This document shows, piece by piece, positions 44,771 through 56,039 of a stretch of 64,000 nucleotides of DNA. Source of the DNA: Diacronema lutheri (Eukaryota > Haptophyta > Pavlovophyceae > Pavlovales > Pavlovaceae); the NCBI GenBank assembly GCA_019448385.1, contig JAGTXO010000009.1, forward strand, positions 992,001 through 1,056,000, read 5' to 3'. The number at the start of each line of letters is the position of its first letter. Positions within the stretch are counted from its first letter, which is position 1. Position numbers and translations under genes: made by a program. Below the pieces are notes generated by a model, which made no database searches, was not told the DNA's origin, and worked only from the letters and a program-made list of their open reading frames with translations.

Positions 44771-47700
44771 TGTGCGGCAGCGGCTGCGGCACCGTCGGCG
44801 GCGCCGGCAGCACCAGCACCGCCGCTGCGGCCGCGGCCGCGGCCGCGGCCTCGGCCGCGGCCGCCGCTGCGTCCGCCGCCGCGTCCGCCGCCGCGGCCGC
44901 CGCCGAGGACGCCAACGCCGCTGCCGCTGACGCCGGCGCCGCCGCCGCCGCCGGCGCCGGCGCCGCCGCCGCGGCTGCCGGCACCGCCGCCGCCGGCGCC
45001 GCCGCCGCGGCTGCCGGCACCTCCGCCGCCACCGCCGCCGCCGGAACCGCCGCCGCCGCCGCCGCCGCCGCCGCCCGCCTCGTCTTCGTCCACCTGCAGC
45101 TCGCCCTTGTCGTGCTCTCTCTCGCGACCGAGGGCGCGCTGCCAAAAGGCCTTGACGCGCTTGAAGCGGCCGGGCTCGGACGTGATGCGCTCATGCCTGC
45201 CGAGGTGGTCGGCGACCATGTCGAGCACATCGTGGTAGATGCAGCGCGCCGCCGTCCAGTCGCGGTGGTAGATGATGCCGCACGCGTCGCACCGCGTCGC
45301 CCGCCACGCGCCGCGGCCGCTCGGCGAGCTGCGCGCGTACGGGTGCAGCGTGCCTCCGCATCGCTGCAGCGGCGGCGGCTGCCCCGCCGCCTCGTCCGCC
45401 GTCGTCGGCGCGCCGTCGTCGGCGGGAGCGCCTGCGCCGGCGTCGGCGGCCGGCGCCGCGCTCGCAGCGGGCGCGCCCCGCACCTCGCGCAGCTCCGAAC
45501 AGCACTTGGAGCTGAGCGGCTCGGGCACGAGCGTCGCCGCGACGCCGCGCCGGCGCAGCGCGCACAGCACGCCGACGCCGAGCGCCGGCGGCTTGCCGCG
45601 CACGCAGCCGCCGCCGCGCGACCGGTGGAGCCAATCGCCGAAGAGCACGAGCAGCTGGTCTGGCCGCAGCCCTCGGTCGGTCGCGTGCGCGCGCACGATC
45701 CGCGCCGCCGCGCGCGCGCACTCGCGCCGGCCCGCGCCGCCGCGCCGCTTGCGCGCGCGCAGCCGCGCGCGCGCGCCGTACACGGGCAGCGTAGCCCGTC
45801 GCACGCGCTCGTGCGCGCGCGCGTAGGCGGCCTGGTCGTTCGCGCCGAGCGCGGTGCGCCCGCCGTGCGCCGCGCCGAGATCCGCCTCGAGCGCGGCCGC
45901 CGTCGGCGGAGCACGCGGCGCGCGCGACCGCGCGCCGCCCGGCCCCGACGGGCCGGCGCGCGCGCCCGGCTCGACGAGCGGCCGTTGCCGCGCGCCTTCG
46001 AGCTTGCTGCGCTCGCGCGCGTGCCCCGCGCGCGCGGCGCGCTCGCGCTGCGTGAGGCGAACCGAGGTGGGCTCGAGCCCGTGGCCGTTCGGCGCGTACG
46101 TCACGAAGCCGTCGGAGCCGGGGTCCACCGTGGCCGTCTTGAGGCCGTGCACCTCGATCGCCTCGGCCAGCTGCTCGGGCGTCGCCTCGTCGAACGTGCC
46201 GTTGGGATCGCGCCAATCGTCGAGGAAGGACTTGCTGCCGCCGGGCGGCGGCGGCTTGAACACCGGCACGACCGCCTGCCAGGCGTGGCCGTTGTGGCGC
46301 AGGTACACCGCCGGCTGCGGTCCGGCGGACGCGGTCGCGGGTGGGACGGCGGTGCCGACATACGTGGGCCGCTGCTCCGCCGTCACGTCGCTGCCGGGCA
46401 GCTGCTGGCCCGTCCACCGCATCGCCCGCTCGTCGAGGCTGACGAAGTGGGAGAAGATCATGCCCCTGACGCGCGGGTCGCTGGTCGCGCTGTGCGGGTC
46501 GTCGTGCGGCACGCCGTCGGCCGTCGGCAGCTTGCGCGCCCACTCGCGAACGAAGGCCTTGTCGTCCTCGTCGAGCAGGAGGTACAGGTCCTGCGCGGAC
46601 AGGTCGACAAAGCGCTTCTGCATGCTCCCGCGCCGGGGGCAGAGCGCGTACGGCGGCGGCTCGCCGGTGACGTGCGTGTAGAGCATCGCGAGGCGCGCGA
46701 GCAGCGACGCGCCCATCGCCGCCTTATCCGGCTGCGCGGCGCACGCAAGGGAAGGAAGGGGGGGAGGGGGGGGGGGGGGGGGGTGGAGGTCGGGGAGCAC
46801 GCCATCAGCGCCGTCGAGCGCTCCGCGCGCCGTGGCCCTGCTGCGCGCGCGCGCGGCACGTCGTCCGCGCGGCGCGCGCCCGTCCATGCTTGGCCGCGGC
46901 GCCACGCCGCGGAGCGCGCGCGCGCGGGGCGCGCCGCGGCACGCGCGCGCGCCGCGCGGACGGCGCGGCCACCGTCGCGCGGCGGGCCCGTGCGTAGCCC
47001 CCTCCGTCCCCGCGCGCGCCGCGCGGCGCGCGCGCGCGCGCGCGCGCGCGCACCGTCAGGAAGTAGTTGGTCGTGTGCCTGACCTTGGGGTCATCCGTGC
47101 TGTAGTCGCATGGGAGCACGAGCCAGTCGGCGTGCTGCGCGAGCGCGGGCGGCAGCCGCGGCGCCGCGCCGGCCGTGTCGCCGGACCACAGCAGCTTGAG
47201 CAGCGTCGCGACGTCCGCGTCGCGCTGCTCATTCGACGTGCGCGCGCCGCGCGGCTTGGCGGCCTCGCCCGCGTCGATCGCCGCGCGCAGCAGCTTGCGC
47301 AGCAGCTTGTACGCGACGCGGCGCGGGTGCATCTTGTACGCGGTGAAGATCTTCTCCGCCTCGGCGTCGACGCAGCCTTTTAGCGAAGGGTGCGAGCGCG
47401 CCGTCGGCGCGTCGCCCTGCGACAGCCGGTCAATGTGCCGCTGGTTGCGCGCCCGCTGCGCCGCGTTGGCCTCGCCGAGCGGATGGCCGCCCTTCTGGTC
47501 GGGCGGCAGCTCGATCTGGCGGATCAGGTTGTCCACGTCGTCCTTGCCCTTGGGGTAGCCCTTCAGCTCGTCGTCTGGGCGCTGCAGCTCGTCGCCGGGC
47601 GAGCACTGCCCGGCGTTCGGCAGCGATGTGTGCGCGCGGTCGTTGAGCACGTTGTACGTCATGCGCGTGCTGGCGTTCGCCTCGTCCACGACGTGCATCA

Positions 47701-50700
47701 GCTTGACGCCGTACTTTGCCCGCCCGCGAAAGGCGCCGTCGCTGAGCTCCAGGGTCCGGTACTCCGTGTGCCAGCCCCGCGGCTTCTGCAGGCAAGCGAT
47801 GCGCTCGCCCGTCGCGTCCGGCGGCTCGGCCGGCGGCTCGGCGCTCGCGCAGCACGCGCAGGCGGACGCGTTGGCCGCGCCGGCCGCCGGCGCGGCCGTC
47901 CGCGCGGCGCGGCGCGGCGTCGCGGCCGGCTCCGCGCACTCGCCGCACGCGAGCACGCCCCCGCCGACCGCGCCGCCCGCGCGCGGCCGCGCCGCCGCCG
48001 CGCCGCGCCCGGACGCCGGCGCGGTGCTCACCGGCGGCTTGCGGAGAGCGGCCTCGCGCTTGGCCTCCGCGCGCAGCCACGCCTCGAGCATCCAGCCGGC
48101 CGCCTGCGCGTCGCGCTCGCGCGGCCACACGCGCCCGGCGTTGCCCAGCAGGCCGCCGCGCTCCACGCGCAGCACGCACAGCGCGAGCGCGAGCGCCCAC
48201 ACGCCCGCGCGGCCGGCGGGCGGCACGTACGCACGCGAGCGCTCCGACCGGCGCAGCTGCTCGAGCGTCGCGTCGCGGCCGAACAAACGCGCGACGAGCC
48301 CGCCCGCCCAGCTTGTCGCCGCCGCGCCCGCCGCGCCATCGCGCGGCGCGCGCTCGAGCAGGAGGAACCGGCGCCAGCGGCCGCTCGGACCTGCGCCGTG
48401 CTCGTCGGCGGCGAGCAGGAGGAGGAGCTGCGGGTCGGCGCCGTCGCTCGGCGAGTGGACGAGCAGCAGCGCGTCGCAGTCGGTACCGTCGAGACGCTCG
48501 CGCAGCCGCTCTTGCGCGGCCCCGTGCCGTGCGTCGCGCGCGTCGAGCAGCGCGCGCGTCTCGCCCGGGCCGAAGAAGGCGCGGAACCCGCGCGCCGGGT
48601 CGCGCACCTGGGCGAGCACGCCGTCAATGGCGGCGGGCGCCACGACCGCATGCTTGCCGCCCGATGCCTTGAGCTCGTTCAGGCACCGCGCACGAGCCTC
48701 CCCCGGCGTCGGCGCCGCCGACGCCGGCGCGGACGCGACCGGCTGCTGCGTCACCGCCGCGTCGCGCGCTCGCAGCTGCGCGGCCGTCTCGCGCAGGATG
48801 AGCGCAAACACCGCCGCGCGGTACTCGGCGAGCTGCGCCGTCGCGTGCACGTTGAGCGCAAGCACGCTCGCCGCGGCAGCGAGCGCGCTCTGGTCGCCGC
48901 CGCCATCGCCGCCGCCGCCGCCGCCGCCGCCGACGTCGGCGGCGGCGTCACGCGCGCCGAGCGCGAGCCAGGACATGACCACGACGCAGGCGGCGCGCGA
49001 ATCCGCCTTGCGCTCGACGCGCCAGCGGCCGCCGACCGCGCGCCCGTGCGCCGTCGGCTGCGCCGACCGCGCGGTCGCCGGCGCAGCGCCGTCGACGGGC
49101 GGAAGCGCGCGCAGGCGGAGCGCGCGCGCGAGCCCGCGGACGAGCTGCTCCGCCTGGCGCTCGATCTCCTTGGCGCGCTCGCGCACGGCGATCGGCTTGG
49201 CCCCCGTGGCGCGCTCCGGCGCGGCGGTCGGGTTGTAGTGCTGCACCCAGCCGCCCTCGCCGTCGCGCACGACGACCACGACGGCCGCGCCGACCCGCCG
49301 ATTGGTGCTGGCGAAGAGCAGCGCGAGGTGCGTGCACTTGCCGAGGCCGTGCTCGTCCAGCGCGGCCTGCGCGCGATTGGGCTCGCCGCCGCCGTCGGCG
49401 ACGGCGGCGAGCAGCGCGCGCGCGACGGCCGGTCCGGCCGTCCTCCACGGCCGGCCGGCTTTGTCCGCGGCGCGGTTGATCGCGCCGAGCTCGGCCTCGA
49501 CGACGATCGAAGGCACCTCGGTGTACTTGCCCTGGAGCGCGCGCACGTCGTGCGTCGACAGCGGCCGCCCGCCACACGTGTACGTGAGCGGCGGACCGCC
49601 GAGTCGCGCCGCCGCGTCGACGCGCGCGGTGTCGGCCGCGAGCCGCGCGCGCGCCTCGGCATCGCGCTTGCGCTTGCGCGGCAGCGGCGGCAGGTGCGGC
49701 GCGACGCAGCGGCCGCGCGACTCGCCGGCCGGCTCCGCGCTCGGCGCGCCGGGCGCGCCGGCCGGCGCGCCCGCCGCGCGCGCGCTCGCGCCGCCGCCGC
49801 GCGCGCGCGCGCCGTCCGGCTCGGCCGCGTACACGAGCAGCAGCGCGCGGCCCTCGAGCGCGACCCTCGCGGTGCACGCGCGCCGGCTCGCGGCGGCAAC
49901 GCGCATCCAGTCGCGATCGCCGGGCGCGAGGGCAGCGCAGGCGACGAGCCGCTCCTTGTCGTCGCACGCGTCGCGCAGCACGACGGCGACCAGCCTGAGC
50001 ACGGCGGCGGGCTCGGCGTCGGCGTCGGCGTCGGCCCCGTCCGCGGTCGGCTCAGCCGGCTCGGCGCCGCGCGCGACGCGCAGCGCGAGCCGCTCGGGCA
50101 TCTCGAGCAGCGACTCGGTCGCGTCCGCGACGTGCACGACGACGAGCCGCGGCGGGTTGCGCACCCCGTGCGCGCCGAGCGCGCGCGACACGGCGGCGCT
50201 GGCGCTCGCGCCGCGCGCGTCGGCGGCGCGCAGCGCGACGAGCGGCCACGCGGCCGACGCGCCGCGCGCCGAGGGCGCGCCCGGCGCCGGCGGCTCGCCG
50301 CCGTGCAGCGCGCGCTCGAGCTCGTCGCTCGCGCCGCACGCGCGCAGCACGTCGAGCAGCGCGCGCAGCGCGCCGTCGGCCGACAAGCCGCGCGCCGTGC
50401 CCGCCGGCCAGCCCGCCGACTGCTCGAGCGCGGCGGCGAGCGGCGCGACGCGCGCCGACTCGGGCGCGCTCTCGTCATCGGGCTCGAGCGCGTTGTGCAG
50501 GCGCGCGAGCGCGCGCGCGACGGCCGCGGCGCCACTGTCGGGGGCGCGGCTCGCCGCGCGCACCGCGCGCCGCCAGGCCGGCACGAACATGAGCGCCGAC
50601 ACGAGCGCCGCGAGCGCGCGCGCCTCGCGCGCGTCGCTCGCGCCGAGGCGCGGCGGCACGCGCGCGGCGCCGCGCGGCGCGGTGCCTCGGAAGCGTGGGC

Positions 50701-53508
50701 TTAGCGTGTAGGCGAGGTGCTGCGGCACGCCGCGCGCCTCCGCGAGCGCGCGTCCGTCCTCGACCTCGCGCCACGCCTCCTCGATCGCCGGCGTGGCGCG
50801 CGCGAGCCAGTCGGGGTCGGCGGGCAGGTGGATCACGACAAGAATCGGCGCCCAGTCCAGCCGCGGGTTCTTGTGACGGTCGGGCACGACCCACACGAGC
50901 AGCACCGTGCCCTCCGCGCCGCACGCCGCCTCGTAGATCCTGGGCTGCGAGCGCCAATCGGGCTTGACGCGCAGCGCCCGCGCGTGGACGATGGCAGCGG
51001 CGCGGTCGCCATCGAAGTGAACCGTCTTCACCTCGCCGATGACGGACCGGCCGGACCGCCAGCAGAACACCGCGTCCGCCGACCCGCCGGCGATGGCCGC
51101 GAGCGGTTCGGGCGCGGCGAGCCGCGGCAAGCCCTCGAAGACGGCAAAGTCCTCGTCCGCATCGTACACGCCGCCCCAGCCGTCGAGCGCGTACGCGCGC
51201 GCGGCCGCTCGTACCGCGTGCAACTGGTTCTCCACGCCCGACGTCATGTGCCATGTCGTCCCCGCGAAGCCGGGCTCGCCCAGCTTGGCCAGCACGACGT
51301 TACCGTACCCCGCGCCCTGCGTCAGGGCGGCGAGGCGGTGCATCTCCGCGCCGGTCATGACCTCCGGGCGCTGCTGCGTGACGATCGTGCCCGTCGCGTG
51401 CGCGTCGAGCGTGTCGACCACGGCGGGCGCGCGCCCGCTGTTCGCCTCAAGCCGCGCCCTGCCCGCTTTTAGCTTCTCGGGGTCCTTGGCGTCGTACACG
51501 CGCGCGTCCGCGTCGCCCTGTCCAGGCGCAGTGTAGACGCAGCGGCGTTCGCGTTCGAGCGGCGCCGAGCCACCGCCGTCCGCCGCCGCCGGCGAGGTTG
51601 GCGCCGCGCCCTCTGCCACCGCGCTCGTCGCCGCCGTGCCCGTCACCACCACCGCCGCAGCCGTCGCGCCCGCGCGTGGCGCGCACGGCGCCCTCGGTGC
51701 CGCGACGGCCGCCGCCGCCGCCACGACGAGCGCGCCCGCCGCCGCGTTCGCCGCCACGTGCGCCACCGGCGCGCCGAGCGGCGCCGAGCCACCGCCGCCC
51801 GGCGCCGCCGGCGGGGTTGGCGCCGCGGCCGTGGACGCGGCGGCGGAGGGCGCCGCGAGCGGCACGTCCCACCGCCAGCGATGCGCCGCAACGGCCACGG
51901 CCGCGCGCTCGACACCGTCGCGCGCGTCGGGCAGGCCGGCGATGTGCGCGTTCGCACTGCGGCACATCTCGTCTGCGCTCGTGCAGCGCGCCCACGCGTC
52001 GCCGAGGTCGTGGCACACGACCGCACGCGCGAGCAGCGCGAGCTCGAGCGCAAGGACGTGCGGCTTCGCGCGCGCGACGCCGCCGATCGCGACGTGCGTC
52101 GGCTCCGTGCTGAGCAGCTCCGCGCTGCGCAGCTCGCCGACGTGCGCGCGCGCGATGCGCCAGTCGTCGTCGCCGCCGACGCGCGGCGCGACGAGCAGCG
52201 GCCTCGCGGGGGCGCCCGCCGCGCGCGGCGGCAGCACGACGAGCAGCGCCACGACCCTTCCGCCTGTGCCATCGCGCAGCGCGACGACGAGCCTGGGGCG
52301 GAGTGACGGCGTCGACCGGCGCGTGCGTTTACGGACGCCGTCGGCGTCGGCCGCGCTGCGCGCCTCCGCGAGCACAACGTCGCCGTCGCGCGCCGCCCAC
52401 GCGCCGTCGACGTGCGCGCGCGCGAAGAGCGGCGCGAGCTCGGCGGCCGCGAGCGCGGCGCACGCCGACGGCGCGTCCGCCCCGACGCGCAGCACGTCGA
52501 GCGCGTCGCGGAGCGGCGGCGCCGTGTCCGTCGCCCACCGCCACACCTGCTCGCCGTGCGCGTCGAGCGCGCGCGCGACGGCGCACAGGCGCGCCTCGTC
52601 GGCCGCGCCGACCACTCGGCGCGCCGGCGCGTGCGGCTCGACGCGCTCGTACAGCGCGACCACGGCGAGCTCGCGCGCCTCGGCCGCCGCGCTGCCAGCG
52701 TTGTGTCGCTGCTTGCCGCCGCCGTCGACGCGCCACCAGCCGCCGTCGGGCGCGGGCGCGAGCACGGCGCACGCGTCGCGCTTGCGGCCGCGGCGCTGGA
52801 CGAGCACGCTCGCCAGCGCGAACGTCGCGTCGGGGCCGCCGACGGTGCCGAGCACGAGCGCGCCGCCACCGCCGCCGCCCGGCCCGCCGAGCTCGACCGG
52901 CTCCCTGTCGGTCGACGGGCGGTCGATCGCGACCAGCAGCGCACGCGGCGCGCTCGAGAGCCGCACTCCGCCGAGCAGCTGGGCGACGTCGCGCACGCCC
53001 GGCGCGCCGCGCTGCCCCGGCCGCGGCGCGACGCGCAGCATCGTGAACGGCGCGTCGGCCGAGCCGTCTTCGCCGGTGCAGACGCCGGAGAAGAGCTGCC
53101 AGTCGGGCAGGGCCACGTGCAGCTCGGCGACGAGCCGCTCGGCGACGCGGCGCGCGTCGCGCAGCTCGTCCGTGCGCCGCCGCGAGCGCTTGGCAGCGCA
53201 ACGCGGATCGCGCAGCGCGAGCAGCAGCTGGCGGAGGCGCAGCCGCGCGCGCACGTCCGACAGCCGCGCGACGCGCACCAGCAGCGAGCGCAGCACCTCA
53301 AAGGGCGCGCGCTTCGCGTCCAGCGCGTCGCCGCGCGCGCCGCCGGACGGCGCAAAGGCGAGCGCCAGCTGCTCGCGCACAGTCGCGGCGGCCGCGAGCA
53401 GCTCGAGCACCGCCTCGGGGCTGGCCAGCGCGAAGTCCTCTGGGGCTGCCGACGGCGAGCCTTGGCCGCCGCCGCCGCCGCCGCCGTCGCCTCCGTCGCC
53501 GCCTCCGC

Positions 53509-53539
<31 letters not shown>

Positions 53540-54724
53540 GCCGCCGTCGGCGGAGTCGTCGTCGGTGTCGTGACCCGCATCGTCGTTGGAGAGGTCGTCG
53601 TCCCCGTCCTCCGCGTCCTCTCCGTCGTCAGCGGTGGTGGCGTCGCCATCGCCCCCGTCGCCCTCGCCCACGCCGAGGCTGCTGAATGGTCGGTGCCCCC
53701 ACGCCGAGGCGGCGCGCCGCTGCGGCGCACGCGGCGGTGGCGCTCGCGACGGCGGCCTTGGCGCCGCCGCGCCGCGCGGCCTGGCCGCCGTCGACAGCGC
53801 GCGGCCTGCAGCGCCCGTGAGCGCGTCGAGCGCGGCCGTGCGTGCGATGCGGTCGTCGGGCGCGCGCAGCGCCGCCTCGACGGCCTGCAGCAGCCCGTCG
53901 GGCGCGGATCCGCCGATACTGGCACCGCACGCCTCGGCGAGCCGCGCGGCCTCGGCGAGCCGCGCGGCCTCGTCGGTGAACGCGCCGCAGCGCCTGGCGC
54001 CGTCGTCGAGCAGAGCGCCGACGGCGGCGTGGAGCGTGCGCTTGCGGATCTCCTCGTACGCGGCCGTCGTGAGTCGCGTGAGGCGCGCGTTCAAAGCCTT
54101 CTTGATCCCGACAAGGACATTCGCGCGGCGGCCCGCCGTCGGCGCTGCGCTCGCCGCGACCTCGGCCGCGAGTGTTGCCGCGGCGAAGCAACACTCGTTC
54201 CCACTCTGCGCGGGCGCCTTCAAGGCATCGATGGGCGGCGCTGGGATGCCGATGCGCTGGGCGAGCGTCGTGATGAGCTTGCCGGCCGCCGTGGCGTGCG
54301 CCGACTCGCCATTGCCCAAGCTGAGCGAATCGGCGTGCAGGGCGAGCGCGGCGCCGGGCGGCGCGCCGCGCTGCGCAGGCGGCGCGAGGAGCAGGTACGC
54401 CGCCGTCCAGTGATCGAGGCCGCTGGACGCGCGGAGGCAGAGCGGTAGCACGACCACGAGCACCTGCCCAAGCCGGTCCGCATCCGCGCATGCTTTGCCC
54501 AGGTTGCGCAGCGCCACCTTGAGCGCATGCTTCGAGCACGCCTTGAACTCCACCTTGACCACGCTCGGGCCGAGACTCTCGCCATGCAGCAGGGCGAGGA
54601 CGCACTCGGGTGGGACCACGTGGGGGTGGCGCACACTGTTCGCCACGGTGGTGCTGAGGGCCAGCGAGAAACTGTCCGAGCTGCCCAGCCCGCCGCGCAA
54701 AGCGTCCTTCACGGAGTCCTCCAT
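44326..54724 (-). CDS. Fanzor1-type RuvC nuclease fused behind protease-like and PD-(D/E)XK domains
   Basis: Two exons, 54724-47054 and 46731-44326, joined by a phase-0 GT-AG intron; 3,358 residues. N-terminal part: Ulp1/C48-like block with H105 (LDHWTAAY), D132, Q173 and C178/C179 (AQSGNECC). Residues ~580-700 and ~1500-1650 resemble the C-terminal half of USP deubiquitinases without clear catalytic residues; two more Ulp1-like blocks follow. Residues ~1160-1260 form a PD-(D/E)XK (YqaJ/lambda-exonuclease-like) core: SGVENQLHAV, GSADAVF, GEVKTVHF. From ~2400 on comes Fanzor1: helical N-part across the intron, RuvC-I ATVDPGSDG (D at 46123-46125), VLFGDWLHRSRGGG, LVPEPLSSKCC (Glu at 45520-45522, the alternative position known in Fanzors), zinc-ribbon CDACG and RuvC-III YHRDWTAARC (D at 45259-45261). 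A Gly-rich tail carries NLS-like KRQRR and PKRAR. It looks whole. Whether it sits in a transposon or an old viral insertion is open. Confidence 0.8.
46732..47053 (-). other. Single intron of the Fanzor megagene
   Basis: A 322-bp intron with donor GTGCGCG and acceptor CCGCGCAG. The flanking frames read NYFLT and PDKAAMGASLL, which join in phase 0. It contains a C-run (G-run on the plus strand, about 46760-46784) near the acceptor, as in many introns of this genome, and a long purine/pyrimidine alternation (GCGC) next to the donor. Confidence 0.75.
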
Positions 54725-56039
54725 CTGCAGACTGTGGACACGTCAGTGTCCGGATGGCAGCCCGGGTGATACTTGGGGAGAATTTACATGATGCCCTGGA
54801 GAATGCCCCGCTCTCCCACAATCAGGACCCGCCAGCGCGCCGAGCCTACTCGTTTGCCCGCGCCGCCTCTCTTTGCGCGCCCGAGCGCGGCCTCCGAGCG
54901 CGGCCAACGTCCTCCGGGGGCGTGCATCGTGGCTGCTCGGAGGGGCTGCGACGCGGCGAAAGCTCGCTGCGCGGCCGCAACGTGAGCGCGCGCGCGCGGC
55001 CGCGCGCCGGCCTGCGCTGCTCTGCACGGCCGCGCGCCGGCCTGCGCAGCCTCGTCGCGCAGCGTGAGCGCGAGCGCGCGCGCGGTGAGCTCGGCGGATG
55101 GGTGCGCGGCGGCGTTGGCGGCGGGTGCGGCGGCAGGCTGGGCGGCGGGTTTGGACGGAGAGTGTCGGGGAAGAACGGGGCGCATCCTGGTTGGGAGTTG
55201 GACGGCGCCCACCACGCGCTGGCGGATCCTGGTTGCCACCACCACCACCACCCCCCCCCCCCCCGGAGACGAGGACCAGGGGCATGGCCGACTCGCTGCG
55301 CCGCACAGCGCGCGGCGCGCGGCATGCTGCGCGACCTCAAGCACATCCAGCCGCGCTCCGCGCACGCAACGCGCGCAATGCCGCGTTGCACTGCGGGTGT
55401 GCACGTGCGGCTCTCACGCGCACTGTGTTGCACGAACGGCATCACGCCACCCAGCTGCGTCCGGACCACGCGCCGCGCGCAGGCGACCACACAGGGGCGC
55501 GCCGCGCCGCGCGTGCGCGCCCTCGCAACCGTTGCAGCACGCTCTGCCTTGCACTGCGCCGAGCCGCCGCGCGCTGTGCGCGTGCATGCAGGGCGCACGC
55601 GTGCGACGAAGCGCGCGCGCGGCGAGGCGCGCGGGCGGCTCGCTGCGCGGGCGGCAACGCACCCAGCTGCGCCCAGGCCAGGCGCGCGCCCGCGAGTGCC
55701 ACCGGGACGCACTGCCCCCGCCGGGGTCGCCGCGCGCTCTGTGTGTGCGCTCGCGCGCTGCGAGCGCGGCGGAACGTTCGTGCATGGCGCGAAGAGCGCG
55801 GCACCCGAAGACGTCTGCACCGAGCCCGCGCCGGGTGGCAGCGAGCGGCGGCACCTCCTCGGCGAGCCCGCCCCGCGCCTTCCCCTCCACGTGGCGTTTT
55901 GAGGCAGACGGACACGCGCCCGAACTGCGACTGGGCATGCTGCTCGAGGCAGACACGCACCCAACGCGCGCGCATCACGCGCCCGCGTCGGCGGGCCGGT
56001 GTGAACGAGCGAGAGCTCGGTGTCGCCAACGGGGGCACG
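54725..56039. other. Stretch with no supported gene
   Basis: Long open frames exist on both strands but show no motif and overlap each other. A CCACCACCACCA-C(n) microsatellite lies at about 55239-55264, and a duplicated 24-bp phrase (CGCGCGCCGGCCTGCGC...) at about 54999-55050. This is upstream of the Fanzor megagene, so its promoter should be within the first few hundred bases. ATG 54724 follows CTGCAG directly, so an upstream exon is possible. Confidence 0.4.

Noticed and set aside
47390-50704. 1,104-codon open frame on the plus strand opposite the Fanzor megagene
   Set aside because: It is Arg/Ala/Gly-rich without motifs and mirrors the minus-strand codon pattern. It is a GC-driven shadow of the minus-strand gene.
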